A stretch of DNA of 64,000 nt from Sycon ciliatum (Eukaryota > Porifera > Calcarea > Leucosolenida > Sycettidae). Below are positions 1-11,650 of the stretch, piece by piece. The stretch lies in contig NC_088654.1 in the NCBI RefSeq assembly GCF_964019385.1, positions 10,333,145 through 10,397,144 on the forward strand, read 5' to 3'. Position numbers and translations under genes: made by a program. The notes under the pieces were generated by a model, which made no database searches, was not told where the DNA came from, and saw nothing but the letters and a program-made list of their open reading frames with translations. The first letter of the stretch is position 1, and the number at the start of each line of letters is the position of its first letter.

Positions 1-49
1 ACAATCAATGCTGATGATCGGTTTGGGTCTATACAAATTTGGCTGTCAA
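1..49. repeat. 49-bp repeat shared with 24915-24963
   Basis: The first 49 bases recur with one mismatch at 24915-24963, immediately before the DDE transposase relic. The flanks differ, so this is the edge of a dispersed repeat cut by the window start. From here to about 1400 I see no coding or structured feature beyond short unsupported reading frames. Confidence 0.6.
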
Positions 50-1410
50 GCCGTTCCGGTATCGAACCGTCGACTCTACCCTGGTAGCTGGTCTGCCATG
101 GTCCAGCCACAGTGCAAGGTGAACAGTGCGCAATGCATGGGCTTTTTTACTTTGTGGGCACCGTAGGACTGAGCATATGTGTGTCATGCTGTATCATTTG
201 CATTAGTGCAAGTACATGTATTCACAAGTGAGATGAATCCAGTATGCATCACTATGTGGCTGTACTCGATTGGAAATTAGAACCGAACACTGTATCGCAG
301 ACTTCTTTGAACAAGACCTTTCACTTCCGCATGTAGAAAACTAGAGGTTCTGAAAGCGTTATCTTCATGCAGGCTTCTATGGGAACTGAAGGGAGCGTTG
401 AATGAATTTTTCGCACAAAATCCCCATCTAATAGGGCACACAAATCCAAGTTCAGCGAGGGGTGAGAGTTTGATTGTGAACTGAAGACAAAGTGAGTTTC
501 TTAGTTTCCTGGTACTAATACCATTCGACTCAGTGCCCCACTACAAGGGAGATTTTGATTCTAGGACATGCTTCGCAATTCGAAAACAAGCTCACAACCC
601 TATGTACTGAGAAGTTAATGACGGCCTGACTTGTAGTTTTAGGAGTACAAAATGATCTTCTCTTGGAGATATTTTTAATTGTAGGTGTTTCCCAGTCAGT
701 TCCACTTACTGAACTCCACTGATTCATTCCTCAAGCCCTTTTGGTCGAAAAAAGAGAGACCTCTTGATGCTACTTGAGAGATTGGGCAGAGTGATAAATC
801 ATCAATGTAGGCTTGATGTGGGTCCATTACATTGCTACAGAAAGAAAGGAAGAAAGAAAGAAGAGTTTTAAAGTATTAACTGGTTTGAGGGAAAGAGACA
901 AACGGGAAAGGTCTGAAGAAAAAATTGACTGTCACCAGTTTTAAAGTAGTCCATTATATACACATCTTAGATACTAGATGTTATGCTTAATTGGTAGTGG
1001 TGGTTGATGGGAGTGGATTAAAAAGCATTCCTTCTGACAGGTTTTCGAATCATTGAGACAGCGTCAGAGAAAGGTGTGGTGTTGAACGACAATGCTTGTT
1101 TGAAATCTTTTATTCCCACAATGGCCTGTGGCCAATAAGAGAAAAACAATTACAGGCACGGGGATCGGATAAAGAGAAATCAAAGGTTAGCTGCTTGCTG
1201 AAAATAATAGTAGCGATGGCAATAGGGAGTTTTATCACATATGCTGGGCACAATGGGGGTATAGATGTGCTGAGCAATGTGAGCAGGTACATACGGAAGA
1301 AATGACAAGTGGTAGGATGTTTGCTTTGAAATCTCGTATGGGGTTGATTTACCGGAGGCTGAGTGGGATGCTATTAAAGAGATCAAGAGAAGCATAGATG
1401 GGGGAGTCTC

Positions 1411-2607
1411 TTAGCCGGTTTGTGCGTGTTGCGGGTAGCTCAAAGGTTCGGGGGAACCTGAGCGTGCGAATGGGTTGTATTCGGGGTAGGCGAATTGCAA
1501 GAAGTTGTGGTGGTGCATATCTATGGTGCAGGCTATGTACAAGAAGAATATGGAAGAGGGTACGGCGGCTGCTGAGTGATGGCCATTTGAGCCGGTGCAG
1601 CAGCATGGAGTGGGTTCTGTGTTCAAAGAGGGAGGAGATGCAAACAGAGGCGAGCAGCGCGCCGTTGGTGAGCCTGGCGAGTGGCAGTGCATGCTTGCAC
1701 TAGGTGATAGTGCGCGAACTGCGCTCTCGTCGGCTCGATCAACATCTGCACTAGTCCTGCGAGTAGTTTGATGCTCATCAGTGGCACTGGCAGTGTGCCC
1801 GTGCTGGTCTGCATGGCCACTTTTGCTGGGCTGGCTGTGTTCAGTGACTTCCTGTACGAGTGAGCTGGCAGAGGTCACCGGGGTCGCTGCCTGTGCGTAT
1901 GGTAAGCTGGACTGGCCTGTGGAGGCTGTCGGATCCGGTGCTGGGTCGTCGTTTTGGGTCTGTGCGTTGGTTGATGTGTGGGTCCGTGTGTTTTGGAGCT
2001 TGTTCGATTTTGAGCAGGAGCCGGGAAGGAGATTTTCTGAGTTGCAAAGGCGGCAAGTTGGCGCCTGGCCCTCGTGCTTCAAGCGGAAGGTGTTGCCTTC
2101 GGCTGTCCGCACGAATGATGGCACCTGCCTACAGCCGTTGTTCAGGCGAACAGTTGCGAAGCGTACGCCTGTTCCGACAAGTGCGCCCGACTTTGTGCGG
2201 GTACGGCCGTGGCGAATGGTGCCTCATACCGTACCGTATTTCGCGAGTGCATGGATTATGGCGGCATCGGAGATCCAAATCGGGATGTCAAAGATGGGTA
2301 GTTGCAGTGAGAAAGAATGGCGGACAGCAATATGTTTTTCGCCAAGAAAGAAACCGTGTTCTGGAATGGACTTCGTAGTGGACTCGCTACAGAATGTTAC
2401 CTTGCAGGCTGATCCGGTAATTTGCACGGAGGCGATGTCAGCATAACCCTGGTCGATGAGGGTGTCCACAATTTCCACGATGTTCTGGCCTGCGAGGCCG
2501 TCGACAAATATGACAGTATTAGCCTTCAATTCAGCCGGCGACATCGACCTTGACAGTGGCTCTGGAGGCTCAGGCTTTGAGTGGCCTGGTGGTGGGGAGT
2601 AATCCAT
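1411..2607 (-). pseudogene. LINE ORF1 (gag-like nucleic-acid-binding) remnant
   Basis: Two minus-strand frames form one protein. The piece at 2607-2224 has a proline-rich start, a divergent RNA-binding-like region and ends in ALAKYGTV. After a frameshift near 2200-2225 the reading continues from about 2190 to 1411. The second piece contains the zinc-knuckle-like stretch EGQAPTCRLCNSEN followed by a long Ser/Thr/Ala-rich tail. The order (N-terminal region, 'FGxV'-type segment, cysteine motif after a GQxPTC phrase) is that of ORF1 proteins of L1/Tx1-like non-LTR retrotransposons, which coat the element RNA. No ORF2 follows downstream on the same strand within the window, so this is an isolated fragment. 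The family is assigned by motif memory only. Confidence 0.55.
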
Positions 2608-3310
2608 GATCGGCAGGTGAATACTAGTCAGAATAGCAATGCATACAATGCTTCGAGGGTGGGGACGCAGTCACGACACTCAGAGCTTCAAAACTTGCTT
2701 CTTACTCCTGGTGAGCTTTTTTTGTTGTACGCTTCCTGTTATCATTGTGTAGAGACATATTTTCGTCTCCACATCCTTGTACTTGTGAACACTTCCATTC
2801 CCCATTCCACGAACAAAACACACGAAAAAAAAGGATTGACAAAATTTAGTCCTCGTAACAGGTTTTCATTTGACTTGATGAGACCACACAATGCTTGCAG
2901 ATGACAGCACGAACAGCTCACGAGCCATAGTCAGTGATAGCAAGTATTGTAACTGTTACTCCTGACAAGTCAAAAAAGAAAAGATACTGGTATAGACTAC
3001 ACTGAGGATAATATAAGAAAGTGTGTTAGTGAGAGTACATGTAGTGATAGCCAGGTGATAGGCGGCACAGCGTAGCAAGTAGCAACGCGAAAGGCTCCTG
3101 GGGAAAGCACTTCGTCCACTCACTCACCACACAGCACAGCACTTCACCGTTGTCACATTACAGCCATTCTTTAGTTTCCATGATGCTGTAGCTTAGAAAT
3201 GAAGTAACAAAACAGGCTCACAAAATAAAAGTCACAACTGGCTATCACTACTATGTATTTCTGTAACATTATCTGTTTTTGCTTAGCCCTAATTATCGCG
3301 TCTAAGATGC
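2608..3310. other. No recognisable gene
   Basis: AT-rich sequence with short frames and no motif, splice-bounded exon or inverted repeat that I can support. Confidence 0.5.
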
Positions 3311-3362
3311 CCCATTATGATTCCTTTTTCTGCAACGAAATGGTGAAGTTCGCTATCTGTTA

Positions 3363-3670
3363 AGTTTAAGAAAAAGAGTAAATTATCGTGTCCGTTCCCT
3401 TGGAAACTGACGACGGCCACTAACACCCGATAAACCCTAGCGGCAGATGTAGCGCCTAATGGTGGGGGTGAGTGGATAAGTCTCACAACCACTGGCACAA
3501 GTGCCAAGAACGACCCCATTAGCTGCATCCATGTACCCCTTGTGCCTGGCCACAAGTTCCCAGTTGACTGTGGGTAGCAGCATGGCTGGAAAAACCGCTC
3601 TCAGGCAGGACTTGAACCAGGTACCTCTCGTATCTCAATCATGGTCTTTGACCAACCCACTGTGCCTGCC
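3363..3670 (-). mobile_element. tRNA-derived SINE with 12-bp target duplication
   Basis: The 12-bp target cgctatctgtta stands on both sides (3351-3362 and 3671-3682). Read on the minus strand, the head near 3670 has a pol III B-box-like ggttcaagtcc and an upstream segment resembling an A box (tgggttggtcaaag). This tRNA-like head is followed by an unrelated body. A second copy, truncated at the head, is at about 29563-29719 joined to 34806-34890. That copy is interrupted by the chromovirus. Confidence 0.75.
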
Positions 3671-3700
3671 CGCTATCTGTTAGCGATTCTATAATTACAA

Positions 3701-3747
3701 CCTTCACTGACGAGATCCTGATGATCGAAACAGCTGCTGTCTGAAGG
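3701..3747 (+). ncRNA. Type I hammerhead ribozyme B1
   Basis: All core positions are present. Stem I is CCTTCA (3701-3706) pairing with TGAAGG (3742-3747), 6 bp. The core CTGACGAG is at 3707-3714. Stem II is GATC/GATC with loop CTGAT. GAAA is at 3727-3730. Stem III is ACAG/CTGT with a 3-nt loop. The predicted cleavage is after C3741 in GTC. Open stem I and a very short stem III are the form known from animal retrozymes and Penelope-like elements. Activity is inferred, not shown. Confidence 0.85.
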
Positions 3748-3760
3748 AGCAACCACTGTC

Positions 3761-5010
3761 ACTTGTGCTGATATTTGCTGGCGTGTATAGCTGCTGGCGT
3801 AAAATATCTCTTGCTTTCTCCACCTGCCATATGGCAGTGATGGGAAAGGAACAGTTGTGGCTGCCACATCGGCAATTCGAGGAACGTGTGGGCCCAGGGG
3901 GCAGCCTGATCCATGTGTCATGAAGTAGAATAGTTCGCCTCTCTCTCCACAAGTATTTGATACCATACTGCACGTTTATTTATTGCTTCAAGTTATAGAT
4001 TTTGAATTTGTACGTCGTGTTCTTCCTTTGAGACTTTGTTTACCGTTCTGTTCTTCTATCCGTACTCTGCATTCTCCGCGGCTGCTCTGTTCCTTTCTTC
4101 TCTTGCTATTATCATGTTTCCTTTCTTCTCTGACTCACACTGACTGTCAATTTGTCTAGTTTCAAATTGTTTCATCGTCTGCCAGATCGCAGAGATCGTT
4201 TCCTGCATCGTAGCTCACGGTTACTTTTCGAACGCATTTTTGCGTAGGCATTTTCACGAGTTGTGTTGACGTCATGCCCTATCAGCTACGCGTCATTATT
4301 GCGAGCATGTGCATTGCTTTTGCCTTCTGCCTTATTTGCATGCTGCGCTTGCTGCAAAGGTTAGCGTCCCCACGCTTGCTGGCCAAAGCCCCATTGACCG
4401 CGCCGCGTGCGTACTCGCACATGTCAGCCGGGCTTCTCCACGTCGCCTTGCCCCGCCCCGCCGGTTCCGTGGAGTTCCGGTTTTATTTCTCCTTGTTGAT
4501 TAGCTCTCCCAAGATTGAGTTGTTGTTTTCTATATCCTTACCTAACTAATTCATTTCCAAGTATCTGTCCTTTTATTCACACTACTGTCAGAGTCCGCCG
4601 TTGTGAGTGCTGTGTGCATGTGCGGAGTAGTAGTAGTGGTGAATAATTGTTGTGCGTGCGTTACACAACAGTCACCACGGTGTGTTTCAATAATGTCTTT
4701 GAATGAGGCACACATCCCTCTCTCCAGACAGCTGTCATACGCTCCGCTGGATACGTTGACCACGGCTCTTGTACTGTCGCTGCCAGGTAGGACAATGTCT
4801 TCTTTGCAACGATCTCGCCATCAGTTTGCAGGCTTGAAAAGAATGCCAGGTCGTTGCAGCTAAAATGTGGCGACTGAGCTGGCTGGCATGGTAACCACTC
4901 GAATGCCAAATCCCTTCTTGACCCTGTGTTGTACCCAATGCTGCCGGTTTGCCTTGGTGGTTTGGGGCCTTGTACCATCGTGCTGGTAAGTAGAACAAGG
5001 GATTCCCAGT
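3761..5010. other. No recognisable gene
   Basis: Several overlapping frames of about 70-130 codons exist on both strands, but none shows a domain, a convincing start or splice context. Confidence 0.4.
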
Positions 5011-5094
5011 TTCAGGAGTGCCAGCGCCATGACGGAACAACCAAAACTTCTCTTCAGGAGTGCCAGCGCCACGACACAACAACCAAAACTTCTC
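5011..5094. repeat. 42-bp unit, two tandem copies
   Basis: Units at 5011-5052 and 5053-5094 start ttcaggagtgccagcgcca and differ at only a few bases. There is no sign of a third copy. Confidence 0.9.
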
Positions 5095-5734
5095 ACACAT
5101 CGTATCGCAACCACCGTTCTTCTTCAGCACAACTCTGACATATCTGTCACGCTCTCCAGGTTAGGATGTCGATTTCCCCTGCTACAGTTCCGGTCTTTGA
5201 GCTGCGCTTGGCCTTTTGCAGCGAGAAGTGCCCCACTGTCCCATCCAAGTCGTATGAATCGCGATGCCATTGACGCTAGTCATGATGTTTTTTCTTCTTT
5301 TTGGTCTCCTTTGGTCTTGCCATCACAACCTCCTAAAAAGAAAGCTATTTAGATATCCCAACCGGACTGGATTTTAGCGGTCAAAAAGTGTGTGGCAGAT
5401 AAGCGACAATTGCGATGAAACGGATCAAGTAGGAAGTGTCCGAATAAATATTTGAGACATGAGTGCATACATTATTACATAATACTTACAATTTGTTGAT
5501 GACCAAGCCCGTGAAGAGATCATAAGGCAAAGTACTAATTTTATTGTTTCCAATCCATCTGTCAACAGGTGTCAAATGAAACAAGTTTATTCAAGCCTCC
5601 TGCTACACTTGGAGCAGCCATCATCCACATAAATCATCGTGCTGGGTAGAGTATCTCAGCTTGTGCTGGTGTCCCTCTCAAGGGAATGGGGAGAAACAAC
5701 TGTCTTCTTCAAGAAACTTAAACGAATATATCGT

Positions 5735-6443
5735 ATTTCTGCGCATATAAAGCCATGGCGTTATATCCGAATATAAGACCACCCTCACCTATAAAGCCAT
5801 GGCGTTATAAGTGAACAAAATTCAATGTGGAGGAAGTTGCATCTGGCGTTTAGTTCAATTCTTTCAGTGAACCTACCGTAGCGGTGATTCTATCTGCATG
5901 TACCCATCCCCACGGTCACATCGTCAGGATCAATTTGGTCCCATTGGCCAAAGCGGTAAGTACCACAGAAAACCGAAGCTTCTCATAGCCGGTAGTACGC
6001 ATGCGAACTGTTTTGACACCCTGCAAATCGTAGGTTTCATTGCTAGGCAAGTCAAACCAAAATGGAGACTCTTCCATGTTTCCAACATCAACTGGCTCCA
6101 TTATCATCCTTCAGGATCGTCTCGCGCACGTTTTCCAGAAATTGTTTGGCAATGTTCCGTGCATTGTCTGGAATCTGTTGGCCAACAGTAGTTACTGGTC
6201 TTGAGCACAAATAATTCGCCGCAGGTACCGCGAGAGCCAACCTTTAGACTCATTGAAAACTCCTGTTTGACCATCGTGCAGGTCTCTCAGCAGCTCTTTG
6301 GCCTTCGATGTTATTGCTTTTCCATGAACACCAATTCCCTCTTCACGCTGGGAAGTGATCCACTCAACCAGGCATTCCTCCATGCACACACATTCGTTGT
6401 TGCTCTTGCTTTCATTGTTAAAATTCACACTTGTAAATTTCAC
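5735..6443 (-). pseudogene. Pogo/Tigger-like (CENP-B/DDE_1) transposase remnant
   Basis: The minus-strand segment 6443-6192 contains a CENP-B-type helix-turn-helix region ending in GWLSRYLRR, preceded by VEWITSQREEGIGVHG and KAKELL. Further along, 6107-5916 encodes the start of the DDE catalytic domain, NMEESPFWFDLPSNETYDL, then KTVRMRTTGYEK. This corresponds to the family motif NMDETPxxFDMPSN...TVxxxTTGHEK. The two pieces are in different frames with stops between them, and the end of the catalytic domain is lost, so the gene is dead. On the left (5735-5815) lies duplicated sequence 'tataaagccatggcgttata', probably near the terminal repeat. The family cuts and pastes at TA sites. Confidence 0.7.
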
Positions 6444-6570
6444 TGCTGTTGTTCTTAGTGTTATTTCTCTAACTTAGATATTCTATAATAGTTCAATTTT
6501 GTTTCAGTGTCCTTCAGTACAACGGCGAATCCTGATGAGTGTTGTACGAAAACTTGTTTGAATCCTGATT
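6437..6570 (+). mobile_element. Hammerhead-bearing repeat (family C)
   Basis: About 130 bp match 40560-40420 read on the minus strand, including 'cactgctgttgttctt', 'tctctaacttag' and 'ctataatagttca'. It ends in a hammerhead at 6527-6564. Copies on the minus strand at 40423-40560 and 40736-40830 are spaced as a tandem pair. Confidence 0.65.
6527..6564 (+). ncRNA. Hammerhead ribozyme C1 (one stem I mismatch)
   Basis: Core CTGATGAG is at 6532-6539. Stem II is GTG/TAC (one G-U pair) with loop TTG. GAAA is at 6548-6551. Stem III is AAC/GTT with a 2-nt loop, with cleavage predicted after T6559. Stem I is GAATC/GAATC, 4 of 5 pairs with a central A-A mismatch. The sister copy at 40736-40773 has GATTC and is fully paired, so this one has probably decayed by a single change. 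Confidence 0.6.
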
Positions 6571-6691
6571 ATATATTTTTGTAATATTAACGCCCCTTTC
6601 TCGATATTTTTTCCAACTTCGTGTCTTTGCTACTTCACCCAGCACCCACCCGCCCCCTTTTTCGATACCAGGTTGCAACGCTAACACCAAG

Positions 6692-8000
6692 ATGTCTGCC
6701 TCTGGTTATGTCCCCGACGTCATGAACTGGTGGAAGAGCAAACATAATGGCACAACAAGGTGCTCAGCATTGGCTTTGAGGACCCTGCTTGGAATTCGAT
6801 GCCTACCTCTGAACTGCTCAGTCTCCAATAATGCATACCTCGGGACATGCTATGCTCGAGTAACAGTGGCTGCTGCTGATGATGAAAACAATGAATTCGA
6901 GAACTCATTCTGTTCGCCGACTATCCCGCACACCGTCAGGAAATGGCGATTCAAATCTGACAGCATCGTCGCAAGTGGCACGTCCCCAAGGAAGTCGAAA
7001 CCAGGCATCTCCTTCCCAGGCCATGTGTAGTCAACCATGAAACCTTCACCCCCTAGCTCTACCGTTCACGCCCACCCAACCTACAATTCACAATGAACCG
7101 CCCAGCCAACCTGTAACAACATGTCTTGTAATCTACTCTGTAAACTGTTGCTCTGTAGTGAATAAATCGGTAGAGCTGTCCGTGGTTGCAAGCCTCCGCA
7201 AACTAGACATAATTTGCTTGTCTGAAACCTGGATTAACCCAAACATTGACCTCACTGGGGCAGGATACACGACATTCCGCCGTGATCGACCGCCACATGA
7301 AAGTAAATCAGGTACTGCAACTGGTGGTGTTGTGATTCTTGTGCGAGGCAATCGTTTCAACGATGTCCGCCTTCGCTTTGATCTTCAGCGCCTCAGCTGT
7401 GAAGCTGTGTGGGTTGCGCCGAAGCCTCACTCTGTCTTGGCTTCATCTACTATTGTGTGCTGCACCTACCGACCCCCTTCAGTGAGAAACGCTGACATCG
7501 CTCACTTCTGCGACATGTTTGTTGACGTCCTGATCTCAAATGCCGGACTTTTGTTCCCTCTCTTTCTTCTTTCTTGTTGCCTTTCTACTCTTTGGCATTC
7601 CAAGTGTGTATAATATTTCTTTCCTGATAATGATTGGTAAACTACGAAGTGAGTGTTTGAGTTGGTGAGTGTGATTGCCTCCGGGGCCAGCTATTACACT
7701 AAGACCCAGTGGCACAGACTCATGGAAAGTGGTTTCCTCACTGTCTTCAGCGCATCCCAGCCCATTGTTGAGACTACCTGAATTCCGCTCTCTCAAGTTG
7801 TGACTGGTCCTTTCTGCGCAGTGGTGGATCACCCGATGTTGATACTGCCTTCCAGCGCTTCAATGCCGTTCAGGAGGATGAGTTCAGCCAGAATGCCAGA
7901 ATGCCGGATTTTGCACCCTCGTTTCGAAAAATTTCCCTGGGGACACATCCCTTCCCCGCCCCCTCTGGCCGGACCACCTCCAACGGCAATGCTACGCGCC
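6692..8000 (+). pseudogene. Non-LTR retrotransposon ORF2 fragment: AP-endonuclease domain and linker
   Basis: From about 7101 the plus strand reads an endonuclease/exonuclease/phosphatase fold: a VNCCSVVNKSVEL segment, then LDIICLSETWINPN with the catalytic E of the SETW motif, FRRDRP and GGVVILVR, then YRPPS. This is the domain that nicks target DNA in CR1/L2/Jockey-type LINEs. The frame is lost near 7540. About 240 bp later (7781 on) a stretch with SSCDWSFLRS and PDVDTAFQRFN fits the linker between endonuclease and reverse transcriptase, so a secondary insertion or rearrangement splits the copy. The 112-codon frame at 6692-7030 just upstream has no domain I recognise and may be the start of the same element. 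Confidence 0.65.
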
Positions 8001-8043
8001 CGCCTACATCGTACAACAGGATTGTGACCGGTAGTAACATAGC

Positions 8044-8205
8044 AAGGAAAGTTTTCTTTCTTCACGACTGAGCGTAGAGAAAGAGTGCAAAAATGTACTT
8101 TCCACTCACAAATATTTTCGTGCGTTTGCTCTTGTTCTGCGCAACTCCATTGAACCTGCCACCGTGGGCTTTGTTTATCCTCTTGGTAGCTGCAGTTTGC
8201 AAGTG
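8044..8205 (+). repeat. Dispersed repeat, copy 1 (pair with 9949-10107)
   Basis: About 160 bp, including ctgagcgtag and tttgctcttg, recur at 9949-10107 in the same orientation with about 15% differences. The class is unknown. Confidence 0.7.
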
Positions 8206-11105
8206 CTCCAGCCTTTTGTTTCCACTCGCAGCCACACAACACCACAAATCATCTTATTTATCTTTTCATAGTCACGAGATTTACTAGCACTCAGTAGTAG
8301 TAGAGAAAGAAACGACAGTGCTGTGCGCCGTCGATCATGATTCGGTCCAGCCTACCAAAGGTCCACATCGCCTGATTGGGCCTGCACACTGATGCACCTG
8401 AAGTTTTTGGGAGCTGCTGATCGATTTGTGAAAGGCGGAAACAGCTAAAACGAGCTGAGCGTAACCCGCCGCATGCCAGCAAGCATTGTCGTACAAGGCG
8501 GAGCAGAGTCACCGTCGACAGCTACACAAATCATTTCGTTTCGGACGACCAGCAAATATTGTGGAAGTACAATTTAGTTGACAAAAAAAAAATTGGTCAC
8601 TCAGCTCCGGCATGTCGAATCGACACCTACATGTACCGCAACCATACTCTTCAAAGGCTTCAACGAGTCCTTGAAAGTTTTTTCCATGGGCGCAGTGATG
8701 AGATCGAGAGGCTACGCAGTCAGTGAAGAGCGCTGTCGATCATAACATTGTATCCCAAATGGTGGCGAAGCTCCTGGCAGAGACACGCTGAAAGTTCCGG
8801 CAGTGGTGACACCGCAGTCATACTGAAGTAGTTGTCTGATATCGCGGCGAAGGGCAGCAAGGTCTTAGCGGTCTGTTGACAACACCAGCTGGAGTTCACT
8901 GGGACAGCCATCCAGGTTTCGGACCGCATATGGACCGGAGAGAAAACGGGTAAGTATCAGTACTTGAGATTGTGGGTGTTTTCGAGATTTTACAAAGAAG
9001 TTGACATGATTGAAAGGGTGTACATCCCTTTGTATTCACGGGAGCAAACAAATGCTTGGCCCCTACTGCCATAGGCCCTACAAAGGGTGCATGATCAATG
9101 TCACAGGACCACACGAATGTTATGGACTTGCAAAGCCATGTATATGACTGTATCGTGTTGGTGGAGGCAACCATGAACATCAAGATCAGTTAGTTTGTCA
9201 GTCTGAGTGCAAAAATCGGGCGACAATTGCATGACAGCAAAATTAATGTTGTCCAAGTCAAAAATCGTGCAAAAGTGACAGTGAAGTTTTGGCCAGGTAT
9301 AATCGGGGAGTATCCGATTTGGATGTCTGCAGCTACCGGACACACAAGGTGGGACAATTGGCAGGGCCGGCCGGCAGGGTGAGACAGACGTTTTTCCACG
9401 GGTGGGGCCTACCAGACAGGGTTCCGGAATAAATTGACGCAAATGTTGACTGCTTGCTGACTTCAAACTTGTGTTCCTGTGGTGCCCATCCGCCCCCCTC
9501 ACTTCAGATTATTAGTAATGTTATTCACACATTTCTACGGAATGAGTACGCGGCTAAGCAGTACAGGGATCCAGCATATGTTCTCTCAGCATAAAAGGAA
9601 GCAAAGAATAAGGAGTACATGGGCAATGGAAACAGTTCAAAACTGCAGCCAGGGATTGTATGGGTGCAAACAGGTATGACAATAGCCATGGGCTATTGCA
9701 GCAGCGGGCAACTTATGTGACAGCAACTGCAGGAGGGGGGCGTGCGATGTTGACCAGGGTTGGGCAGTGAATGAGTGTACTGTACGCATGGCACCAGTGT
9801 GCCAAAGTCTGGGGCACTGTGACCACCATCTGTGCTCAAGTGTAGAGTTACTATGGACATCATGGAGACCTGGCCAGAATGGCCATGGGATGATCAGCTG
9901 TTGGCCAGATTGGGTCAGGCGGCAACCGGGCGAGCACACATCAGCCAGGACAAAAAGTTTTTTTCACGGCTGAGCGTAGGGAAGGAGTGCAAAAACGTAC
10001 TTTCACTCACAAGTATTTTTGCGCATTTGCTCTTGCTCTGCGCAACTCCGTTAAACCTGCTATCATGGTCTTTATTTTTCCTCGTGATAGTTGTAGTTGC
10101 CCGCCCACCCACCCTGGTTTCATGGGGTTCTTCCGCTGTTCTTCTTGATATTCTATGCCGGTGTGTGTGGCTTATGATTACGACATACACCGGTTCATTA
10201 CATACAATTTCTTGTTGTCTCTATTCTTGGGTCCGACTGGGAGCGGGGCAGGACTTAATGAAATAGAAAGGTTTTTTGGCCGAAAGTCGTGTTTTTCCGG
10301 TTGAGCGGTCGCGGCGAGGAATGTAGGGAGTCTTTGTTTTCAGGCGCTCCCCTGCTGCCCGGTCACCCATGTTCACCATTGGCCATGCTGTTTCACTGGA
10401 TTTTGCGACCTTTTCTCCCTCCCGCTTGCTGGCGGTTCTTAGACTGATTTAAATGTTTTTCGGCTATTTATCTAATATGTGGCTGCGAGTGTGGTTTTTG
10501 CTTCTACTCATTTCTGGAAAACTACTACGGTCGTGAGTGTGATTGCTCCGGTAGACCACTACCCCATGTACTGAACAATTGCTTTGTGAGTGAATAAGCG
10601 GGTTTTGACTCCATCGTACCATGCCTCCTGAGTTAGTTCTTCGCTTATATCGCCTGTATTCTTTGGAGCAGCATACTCGCCTCAAGCTGCATGTTTTTGT
10701 GAACCGCTGCATGGCCCAGCATCTTGCTAGTCCTCTCCTTCAGTCTTTGTAATGGCTTCGGGCAATTGCACCTAGTCACCAGGCAAGGCGCGAAGAGGCT
10801 TTTTCTCCCACTTGTTGGTACGCAGCATGGCTTGCGTTCTATTTATTTTCTGGCGGCAGGCAGATGGAATTCTCCCTCAGCTGACTGTCGACAGGCCCAG
10901 TCTCTTGCTCTGTTCATAAACATGGTTAGAATTTACCTAGGGTTCCCGGTAAAAAGGCAGTAGCCTGCTGGGACTCCCCTAGTAAAAAAAAAATAGAAAT
11001 TCCTACCAAAAAGTACCGCAAGAGCGCCCCACCTTGATTTTACAGCCAAGGGAAGGAACATTGTATGGCAGAGTGCAACAAAGTTTGTGCGTTGTAAGAA
11101 ACTTA
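8206..11105. other. No recognisable gene; second repeat copy at 9949-10107
   Basis: Apart from the repeat copy I find no domain, exon or inverted repeat. Frames of 60-144 codons on both strands lack coding signatures. Confidence 0.45.
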
Positions 11106-11650
11106 AGCCTAGTTCACATTCGACGCAACGCCGACGGTACGGGACGTAAGGGCTTGTCGGGAGGGCTGGGGTGAGCTGTAAAATCCTGTACGATTCATAC
11201 GACACGACATGCAGCAGTCGTTGCGGAAATGATAGAATAGTTCGTATGTCACGCTTCTGAACTATCCCTAAATACAATAAGTGACATGAGATCTTATGTT
11301 GCAAAAATTAAACTCGAGTCGTGCCAGCCATTCTGTGAGTTATCATGGGAAGCGCAGTGTTCGAAATGCTAAAAATTTCCAAGTACGAATCGGGAGTGGT
11401 CGGCGCACGACGCCGTCTCCTGTTCACACTCGAATTGCAGCCGTTTTGTACGCTTGCGTCCCCGTCTACGACCGTCTACGGTATGAAAAGTTGGATCGAT
11501 CCAACTCTTCCCGTCGCTTCCCGATCTGTACGGTAGTACGGTTGCGTTCCCGTCCCTGGTGTTCACATTGGACGCTGTCAGACCGTCCCGTTGCTTCCCG
11601 TCGATCCTTACGTCGCGTCCCGTCACGCCCCGTCGAATGTGAACTAGGCT
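11106..11650. mobile_element. PIF/Harbinger-type MITE (545 bp)
   Basis: The ends are AGCCTAGTTCACATTCGACG and its inverse, flanked by TTA at 11103-11105 and 11651-11653. A 3-bp TTA target duplication with long TIRs is the mark of PIF/Harbinger elements. It carries no transposase. A relative at 18503-19239 shares internal sequence in the opposite orientation. Confidence 0.85.

Larger units (their letters stand above)
3311..3760 (+). mobile_element. Hammerhead-bearing repeat (family B), split by a SINE
   Basis: With the SINE at 3363-3670 and one target copy removed, the sequence matches the region around 47985-47895 read on the minus strand: a T-rich start, 'tgcaac..aa', 'ggtgaagtt', 'ctat', then 'aaccttcactgacgag'. 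The element carries a complete type I hammerhead at 3701-3747. Related copies lie at 23507-23550 and 47895-47941, both on the minus strand. The outer boundaries are uncertain. No coding capacity is seen, which suggests a non-autonomous RNA-derived repeat. Confidence 0.55.

Noticed and set aside
1745-1780. CTGATGAG on the minus strand
   Set aside because: No GAAA follows at a stem II distance.
6870-6900. CTGATGATGAAAAC resembling a hammerhead core
   Set aside because: There is no room for stem II between CTGATGA and GAAA, and the flanks do not pair.
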